Below are positions 1 through 3,804 of a stretch of DNA of 20,252 nucleotides, piece by piece. Made by a program: the position numbers and the translations under genes. Where the stretch lies: assembly GCA_031264885.1 (NCBI GenBank), contig JAISDM010000221.1, positions 1 to 20,252 of the forward strand, in the 5' to 3' direction. The notes beneath the pieces were generated by a model. That model was not told the origin of the DNA. It did no database searches and was given only the letters and a program-made list of their open reading frames with translations. Numbering within the stretch: the stretch's first letter is position 1; each line of letters begins with the position of its first letter. This DNA comes from Peptococcaceae bacterium (GTDB taxonomy: Bacteria > Bacillota > Peptococcia > DRI-13 > UBA5745).

Positions 1-7
1 CTGACAT
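1..7 (-). CDS. Start of a gene cut by the window edge (only ATG TCA visible)
   Basis: On the minus strand an ATG at 7-5 is followed by TCA and the window end. It is preceded at a normal distance by a strong ribosome binding site (AAAAGGAGAG, about 15-25). Only two codons are visible, so the product cannot be read. The upstream DNA holds a promoter, a threonine-rich leader peptide and a terminator-type attenuator. From that context I infer a gene of threonine metabolism (homoserine dehydrogenase, threonine synthase, homoserine kinase, aspartokinase or threonyl-tRNA synthetase). This fits the neighbouring dapA and dapB, which share the aspartate pathway. The inference rests only on the leader. 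Confidence 0.5.
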
Positions 8-13
8 AGATAT

Positions 14-49
14 GCTCTCCTTTTTTATTCATTAGGGTTGCCGGAGAGC
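14..49 (-). promoter_or_regulatory. Hairpin that can sequester the ribosome binding site of the edge gene
   Basis: A perfect 7-bp inverted repeat, GCTCTCC (43-49 on the minus strand) and GGAGAGC (14-20), encloses an A-rich loop. The downstream arm contains the GGAG of the Shine-Dalgarno sequence for the ATG at position 7, so the hairpin would block ribosome loading when formed. It lies downstream of the attenuator terminator, so any control here would be a second, translational layer. No known riboswitch class was recognised in 50-127. Confidence 0.35.
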
Positions 50-127
50 GGGCGGTCATCTGACCGACGGTGTAAAAATATCCGATCAAGAGTATCACCT
101 TCTTTCAAGTCCGGCGGTGTGCGCCGC

Positions 128-253
128 AAAAATAAAAACACCTTACCGGTCATAGCGTCGGTAAGGTGTAATAAGTTATCTTCGTTCACCCACCAACGAC
201 TTTTAGAGCTAACGCTTGTCGTCGGCAGATTGGCTGACTACAAGCGCTAACTC
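128..253 (-). promoter_or_regulatory. Transcription attenuator following a Thr-rich leader peptide
   Basis: Read on the minus strand, three competing structures are visible. A first arm (240-253), which overlaps the leader stop codon, pairs almost perfectly with a second arm (206-219). A third segment (187-200, GTCGTTGGTGGGTG) can pair with CACCTTACCGAC (157-168). That last segment is also the 5' arm of a terminator: a 10-bp perfect stem ACACCTTACC/GGTAAGGTGT (160-169 with 138-147) followed by the U-rich run at 128-138. The third-segment pairing and the terminator are mutually exclusive, which is attenuator logic. A ribosome stalled on the Thr codons would cover the first arm. The pairings were found by eye and need RNA folding. 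Confidence 0.68.
138..169 (-). terminator. Intrinsic terminator of the attenuator
   Basis: There is a 10-bp perfect stem, ACACCTTACC (169-160) against GGTAAGGTGT (147-138), with a 12-nt loop. On the minus strand it is followed immediately by TTTTTATTTTT (138-128). The U-run is on the minus-strand side only, so it acts on leftward transcription. It sits between the leader peptide and the gene starting at 7, where a regulated terminator is expected. Confidence 0.75.
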
Positions 254-300
254 GTCATGGTAGTGGTGGTGTTGACGTTGTTCATGAACTGATGTGACAT
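247..300 (-). CDS. Threonine-rich leader peptide (17 aa, MSHQFMNNVNTTTTMTS)
   Basis: A 17-codon ORF starts at ATG 300 and ends in TAG at 249-247. A good Shine-Dalgarno GAGGG (312-308) lies 7 nt upstream of the start. Five of the last seven residues are threonine (TTTTMTS), encoded by ACC ACC ACT ACC and ACG. The stop codon lies inside the first arm of the downstream hairpin series. This is the arrangement of enterobacterial thrL: ribosomes stall at Thr codons when charged tRNA-Thr is scarce, favouring read-through of the terminator at 138-169. Three Asn residues (NNVN) precede the run, so an asparagine response is a weaker alternative. Too short for a structural role; probably made only for regulation. 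Confidence 0.75.
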   Translation of the reverse strand: MSHQFMNNVNTTTTMTS

Positions 301-337
301 ATGCAATCCCTCTCTGCGTCCTTGTACTTGCTTTTTT

Positions 338-366
338 ACTTTATCATAGGTAAACCTAAAAAGCAA
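338..366 (-). promoter_or_regulatory. Candidate sigma-A promoter for the leader and edge gene
   Basis: On the minus strand TTGCTT (366-361) and TAAAGT (343-338) are separated by 17 nt. Transcription would start near 331, about 30 nt before the leader ATG at 300. The -35 box overlaps the U-run of the dapB terminator, so the two units are packed tightly. The -10 matches the consensus at four of six positions, so the call is moderate. Confidence 0.45.
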
Positions 367-382
367 TACTCGGCGAATATTG
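358..382 (-). terminator. Probable dapB terminator
   Basis: Twelve bases after the dapB stop the minus strand carries CAATATT-CGCCG-AGTATTG (382-364), a 7-bp stem with one G-U pair, followed by CTTTTT. The stem is AT-rich and only moderately stable, but its position directly after the gene and the U-run fit an intrinsic terminator. Confidence 0.5.
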
Positions 383-394
383 AATGTTTTCGTT

Positions 395-1159
395 TTAAGA
401 GGTATGCCCGATCAAAGACTGGAAATTATACAGGCCGGGATTTTGGCGGACGATGAAGGACGCGGCGCGGAGGGCGCCGGCGGCGAATATGTCCCGGCTG
501 GCCGCTTTGTGGGTGATCTCGATGACCTCGTCCAAGCCGGCGAAGATCACTGTATGGTCCCCGACGATGGTGCCGCCGCGTATGGCGTGGATGCCGATTT
601 CATCGGCCGGACGTTTTTCCCGGCGGCTCTGCCGCTCAAAGCGGTAGTCCCTTTGGGCGGACAGGGCGGAATTAATGGCTTGGGCGACGGACAGGGCGGT
701 GCCGCTGGGGGCGTCTACCTTCTGATTATGGTGTTTTTCGACGATCTCGATGTCGTAGCCGGTTTCCAGGGCCTGGGCCGCGGTTTGGGCCAGGGTCATG
801 AGCAAATTGGCGCCCAGGGACATGTTGGCGGATTGGAAAACCGCGATTTGGCCAGATGCGTCCGCCAGCTGTTTTTGCTGGTCTTCGGTGAGACCGGTGG
901 TGGCCAGAACCAGGGGCAGTTTGTGTTCGAGGGCGTATTCCAAAATCGCGGTCAGGTTCTGCGGGCTGGAGAAATCAATGATTACGTCACAGTCCGGGGG
1001 GCACAGCTTGATGGAATTGAAAACGGGATAGGTCTGGGCTTGGGCGGCGGGGACTAAGTCGTACCCTGCCGAAATGACGAATTCCGGGGAATTCCCGGCG
1101 ACGCGGGCGGTGGTTTGTCCCATTTTGCCCATACATCCGCTCAAAAGTATACGTGTCAT
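395..1159 (-). CDS. dapB: 4-hydroxy-tetrahydrodipicolinate reductase
   Basis: Cytoplasmic enzyme that reduces hydroxy-tetrahydrodipicolinate with NAD(P)H, the step after DapA towards diaminopimelate and lysine. The 254-residue product has the Rossmann start ILLSGCMGKMG (4-14), ATTG (86-89), the catalytic EKHHNQK (141-147, His143/His144 and Lys147) and the substrate loop DAPSGTA (149-155). All family hallmarks are present and the length is normal. The start is ATG at 1159 with AGGAGG nine bases upstream. A TTG at 1177 is in frame, but it lies beside this ribosome binding site and would add six residues to the standard N-terminus. The Shine-Dalgarno overlaps the TGA of a duplicated dapA tail (1174-1318), showing that dapA once lay directly upstream. 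Confidence 0.96.
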   Translation of the reverse strand: MTRILLSGCMGKMGQTTARVAGNSPEFVISAGYDLVPAAQAQTYPVFNSIKLCPPDCDVIIDFSSPQNLTAILEYALEHKLPLVLATTGLTEDQQKQLADASGQIAVFQSANMSLGANLLMTLAQTAAQALETGYDIEIVEKHHNQKVDAPSGTALSVAQAINSALSAQRDYRFERQSRREKRPADEIGIHAIRGGTIVGDHTVIFAGLDEVIEITHKAASRDIFAAGALRAASFIVRQNPGLYNFQSLIGHTS

Positions 1160-1173
1160 GTGAATGTTCCTCC

Positions 1174-1318
1174 TCAAAGCAGTCCGTAGTCAGACATGGC
1201 TTGTTTCAGCAGGCTGAGGTTCTTTTCGCTCATGGGACAAAGGGGCATCCTGAGAGGGCCTGCCTCGAATCCCATGAGGTTCAGCGCGGTTTTGACCGGG
1301 ATGGGGTTCACTTCGCAG
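1174..1318 (-). pseudogene. Duplicated 3' end of dapA (145 bp)
   Basis: This segment repeats the last 145 bp of the intact dapA (2429-2573) with three mismatches that I can count, including the stop codon. It encodes the last 48 codons (CEVNPIPVKTALNLMGFEAG onwards). It has no start of its own, and immediately upstream (1319-1321) it is joined to the end of an unrelated yhcG-like remnant. Its TGA is part of the dapB ribosome binding site, so this copy sits in the ancestral dapA-dapB junction. The other copy restores the intact dapA. The pair looks like the direct repeats left by recombination, or by insertion of an element that replaced the end of dapA. Confidence 0.9.
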
Positions 1319-1321
1319 TTC

Positions 1322-1817
1322 TCACCCCCCGAAATTATGGACAATCGCCGCGATTTCCTCGGGCGATGGCAGAAACGAACGTATATCCTCCGGTAAGGTT
1401 TCGTAATATGAATACGTCGCCACACCGATTGGCTTATTCGTTGTTTTCAGCGCAATTTTTTGTCCAGCTTATTTCTGCCACCAATGGTGGCAGAATTGGT
1501 CTCTGAATTTCTGCAACCAATGGTTGCAGAAATTCGTCTTGCGAATATTCGATGTAAAAATTCCGCATAAGCCAAAGGTTTCTCGCGGAAAATCCCTGTA
1601 TGCCGGGGAACTCTTTCTGAAGCTCTTTTGACAAAATTTCAACGACGGATTTTCCCCAACCCTGCTCACGTTGCTGACGGTCGATTTCCTCGCCGATTTC
1701 CCAATAAAGCTGTATAAGCTCAGTGTTGACTTTTTTCAACGCCTCATATTGGCGGCGATAAATAAGGTCTTTGATCTCCTTGATAAATGCTCCATAAAGC
1801 GCCAATCCGTTTTCCAT
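1322..1817 (-). pseudogene. YhcG-family (DUF1016) PD-(D/E)XK nuclease gene with central deletion
   Basis: The 5' part, from ATG 1817, encodes a typical DUF1016 N-terminal domain: IKEIKDLIYRRQYEALKKVN, then QLYWEIGEEI, GWGKSVVEILSKELQKEFPG, and FSARNLWLMRNFY. After LVAEISWTKN the frame runs into a stop at 1434. In another frame the sequence continues IALKTTNKPIGVATY to LPSPEEIAAIVHNFGG, ending in TGA at 1324-1322. That is the characteristic extreme C-terminus of the same family. The roughly 150-200 residues that normally lie between, including the nuclease core, are missing. The junction is near 1450-1460. Full-length members run around 350 residues. The gene is dead or makes only the N-terminal 127-residue fragment. 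The start overlaps a TAA (TAATG) of an upstream reading frame cut off by the repeat element at 1861. Confidence 0.82.
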
Positions 1818-1860
1818 TACTTCACCACCCCTTCAGCATCCGTAACAATCACGGAAATCT

Positions 1861-2023
1861 AGTGCCCTGTGTCATCTAAAAGTTGTCAGTAAGCGTCGAG
1901 GATTTTTTTCGTCAGACAAGGCGGAGGAAGGAGGCGTAGCCGGTAGCTACGGCGACTGACGACAACGCAGACTGACGGAAAAAAGACCGACGATTAGTAA
2001 AGTTTTAGATGACACCGGGTACT
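1861..2023. mobile_element. MITE-like element with terminal inverted repeats (copy 1)
   Basis: The ends 1861-1881 and 2003-2023 are inverted repeats matching at 18 of 21 positions, centred on GTGTCATCTAAAA. The similarity continues inwards less perfectly (GTCG followed by a T-run on both sides). The centre (1910-1970) carries a conserved core with a small hairpin CGTAGC-CGGTA-GCTACG (1935-1951). There is no coding capacity. A related element with the same core lies inverted at 20139-20252. Small size, inverted-repeat ends and multiple copies suggest a non-autonomous transposable element. No clear target-site duplication was seen. Confidence 0.7.
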
Positions 2024-2117
2024 GGCGCCACAATACATCCTCGCGGGAAGCCATCCATAAACAGGGTACTGTTTCAACTTATTATAGCACAAAACGGGAG
2101 AATTTACGCGAAAAAAC

Positions 2118-2322
2118 ATAAGGAATCCGTGATTCGCAGTTTGGCTTGATTTAGTGAAATGTACCAGAGCAAGCATGAGCGGATCCAGATTTCGGGCGGC
2201 AGGATGCCGCCCCTACGGTACCTGTGAATGATGTGTCTGTAGGGGCGGCATCCTGCCGCCCGCCTGTGATAGACGTGGATTCCCAAACGACGAATCGCAG
2301 ATAAGGAATCCGTGATTCGCAG
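2118..2322. repeat. 22-bp direct repeats flanking a 161-bp segment
   Basis: The sequence ATAAGGAATCCGTGATTCGC plus AG occurs identically at 2118-2139 and 2301-2322. The repeat itself contains a small dyad (GAATC-CGT-GATTC). The segment between holds the long inverted repeat at 2193-2262. This could be a composite repeat element, or a long duplication created on insertion. No gene is present here. Confidence 0.75.
2193..2262. repeat. Long perfect inverted repeat (24-bp arms)
   Basis: The arms 2193-2216 and 2239-2262 are perfect reverse complements, rich in GGGCGGCAGGATGCCGCCCC, with a 22-nt spacer. Each arm contains its own smaller dyad (GGCGGCA-GGA-TGCCGCC). There is no U-run on either side, so it is not a simple intrinsic terminator. 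It resembles the dispersed palindromic repeats found in many bacterial genomes. Confidence 0.8.
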
Positions 2323-2428
2323 GACGATGGTGGACGAGGAATTCGGCGAGATCCTCAAAGACCGGACAGATTGGGCGCTCAGGGACTTAAGGTTTTGGGG
2401 GATCCTGGCGCGGTTCGCGCGGAGGTTG
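2323..2428. other. Unassigned segment next to the intact dapA stop
   Basis: About 106 bp lie between the second direct repeat and the dapA stop. A short open plus-strand frame exists here, but it has no ribosome binding site and runs into antisense dapA. I recognise no gene, terminator or repeat. It belongs to the foreign insert because the ancestral sequence after the dapA stop is the dapB ribosome binding site found at 1158-1176. Confidence 0.4.
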
Positions 2429-3313
2429 TCAAAGCAGTCCGTAGTCAGACATGGCTTGTTTCAGCAGGCTGAGGTTCTTTTCGCTCATGGGACAAAGGGG
2501 CATCCTGAGAGGGCCTGCCTCGAAGCCCATGAGGTTCAGGGCGGTTTTGACCGGGATGGGATTCACTTCGCAGAACAGGGCGTTGATCAGGGGCATGAAG
2601 CGCAATTGCAGCCGGCGGCAGGTTTCGATGTCGCCTTTTAAGAAGCTGGCGGCCATCTCATGGGTGTCTTTGGGGATGATGTTGGACAGGACGGAGATGA
2701 CGCCCTTGCCGCCGTAAGCCATCATGGGCAGCACCTTGTCGTCGTCGCCGGAATAGATGGTCAGGCCGTCTCCGCAAAGCCGGGCCACTTCTCCGACCTG
2801 GTTCAGATTACATTCTTTGATGGCCGCGATGTTGTCAATTTCGCTCAGGCGTTTGGCGGTGGGGGGGTCGATGTTCAGGCCGGTCCGGCCGGGCACGTTG
2901 TAGACGATGATGGGGAGGCTGACGGATTCGGCGATCATTCGGAAATGCCGGTACAGACCTTCCTGGGTGGTTTTGTTGTAATAGGGGGTGACGTGCAGCA
3001 GGGCGTCCGCGCCCGCTTCTTCGCACATTTGGCTGATCTGGATGGCTTTTTTGGTTTCGTTGCTGCCGGCGCCGGCGATGGCGGGGACGCGGCCATTGAT
3101 TTTTTGGATGGAATAGCGGATGATTTCCAGGTCTTCCTCTACGGTCATGGTGGAGGTCTCGCCGGTGGTGCCGCAGATGACCAAAGCGTCGATTTGATTC
3201 GCGATTTGGTGGTCGATGAGCTTGCCCATGGCGTCAAAGTTTAATCCATCCTCAGTGAACGGGGTGACCAGCGCGGTGGCCGCGCCTTCAAAAATGAGTT
3301 TTTTCATAATCAT
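2429..3313 (-). CDS. dapA: 4-hydroxy-tetrahydrodipicolinate synthase
   Basis: Cytoplasmic TIM-barrel aldolase that condenses pyruvate with aspartate semialdehyde, the first committed step to lysine and diaminopimelate. In the 294-residue product the pyruvate-site GTTGE lies at 48-52 (Thr49, Thr50). Catalytic Tyr138 and Arg143 are in YNVPGRTG, and the Schiff-base lysine Lys166 is in IAAIKECN. Length is normal. I chose ATG 3313 because AAGGTG lies a few bases upstream. GTG 3322 falls within that site, and ATG 3307 is a near alternative. A lysine riboswitch precedes it, so lysine should shut it off. The last 145 bp are duplicated beside dapB, and the 1.1 kb in between is foreign, so whether dapB is still cotranscribed is open. 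Confidence 0.96.
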   Translation of the reverse strand: MIMKKLIFEGAATALVTPFTEDGLNFDAMGKLIDHQIANQIDALVICGTTGETSTMTVEEDLEIIRYSIQKINGRVPAIAGAGSNETKKAIQISQMCEEAGADALLHVTPYYNKTTQEGLYRHFRMIAESVSLPIIVYNVPGRTGLNIDPPTAKRLSEIDNIAAIKECNLNQVGEVARLCGDGLTIYSGDDDKVLPMMAYGGKGVISVLSNIIPKDTHEMAASFLKGDIETCRRLQLRFMPLINALFCEVNPIPVKTALNLMGFEAGPLRMPLCPMSEKNLSLLKQAMSDYGLL

Positions 3314-3386
3314 AATACACACCTTTCTTCCTGTTTAACGAATCCTTGGTTGGACAGAGTTTGAACGGAATACCCGGCGGAACGCG

Positions 3387-3413
3387 AAAAAACCGCTTCT
3401 TCATGAGAAGCGG
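3387..3413 (-). terminator. Terminator of the lysine riboswitch expression platform
   Basis: The minus strand carries CCGCTTCT-CATG-A-AGAAGCGG (3413-3393) followed by TTTTTT (3392-3387). It lies between the aptamer (ends 3461) and dapA (starts 3313), the standard place for the lysine-controlled terminator. The 47 nt between aptamer and hairpin would supply the competing antiterminator. Confidence 0.82.
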
Positions 3414-3460
3414 CGCAATGAACCTTAGTCATTCCCTCGGGAAGCGGGAAGCTCGTCAAA

Positions 3461-3628
3461 GATAGCGCTCCATCATGCCACAGGCTGATGACAGTCGAAC
3501 GGATGTTGTCCGCTCGCCCAAGATTCCCGGGTTCCGGCCCGGCAGTCCTTCGGCGTCGTTCCCTTTCAAGCGTCATCGTCGGTCCCGGAGACCTCCGACG
3601 CTTTAGTTATGAGTGACGCGCCTCTATC
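3461..3628 (-). promoter_or_regulatory. Lysine riboswitch (L box) aptamer
   Basis: Read on the minus strand, the conserved landmarks occur in order: GATAGAGGCGCG at the start, GAAAGGGAACGACGCCGAAG in the core, then ACTGTCATCAGCCTGTGG, and finally GGAGCGCTATC, whose CTATC pairs with the opening GATAG to close P1. These match the lysC/dapA leader family of Firmicutes (compare GATAGAGGTGCG and GGAGGGCTATC in Bacillus subtilis lysC). A T-run terminator follows at 3387-3413 and dapA is next. Lysine binding should favour termination. Confidence 0.92.
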
Positions 3629-3653
3629 CAAATCATATTGAGTTAACGGGGAA

Positions 3654-3683
3654 AATATAACATCATTCTGGGATGTTTGTCAA
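3654..3683 (-). promoter_or_regulatory. Sigma-A promoter of the dapA leader
   Basis: A perfect TTGACA (3683-3678) and TATATT (3659-3654) are separated by 18 nt on the minus strand. Transcription would begin near 3647, about 20 nt before the riboswitch P1 helix. Confidence 0.75.
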
Positions 3684-3730
3684 GTATAAAAAATTCCATC
3701 ATTAAGGCGGGTGGATTCGGGGATTCGGGG

Positions 3731-3793
3731 TGGATTCCGGGACAGGCCCGGAATGACGGCGGGGGATGGATTCCGGAACAGGCCCGGAATGAC
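3731..3793. repeat. Two tandem copies of a palindromic REP-like repeat
   Basis: Copies at 3731-3757 and 3767-3793 have the form TGGATTCCGGG-ACAGG-CCCGGAATGAC, with arms that are near-perfect reverse complements. A decayed partial copy precedes them at about 3710-3730. A further copy, in the other orientation, lies at 12293-12319. Such elements are dispersed in many bacterial genomes. Here they directly follow the 3' end of the LuxR-type gene (stop at 3805) and may help end its transcript. Confidence 0.8.
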
Positions 3794-3804
3794 GGGATGC
3801 GGGC

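Noticed and set aside
380..1057. Plus-strand open frame of 225 codons opposite dapB
   Set aside because: Gly-rich shadow of dapB, which has all enzyme motifs.
2312..2641. Plus-strand open frame of 109 codons at the dapA 3' end
   Set aside because: It starts in a repeat and continues antisense into dapA; no homology recognised.
3310..3576. Minus-strand open frame of 88 codons upstream of dapA
   Set aside because: It coincides with the lysine riboswitch and its terminator; the conserved bases are explained by RNA structure, not by a protein.
3461..3628. T-box leader as an explanation for the dapA upstream region
   Set aside because: No T-box motif (TGGNACCGCG) is present, while the lysine riboswitch landmarks occur in the correct order.
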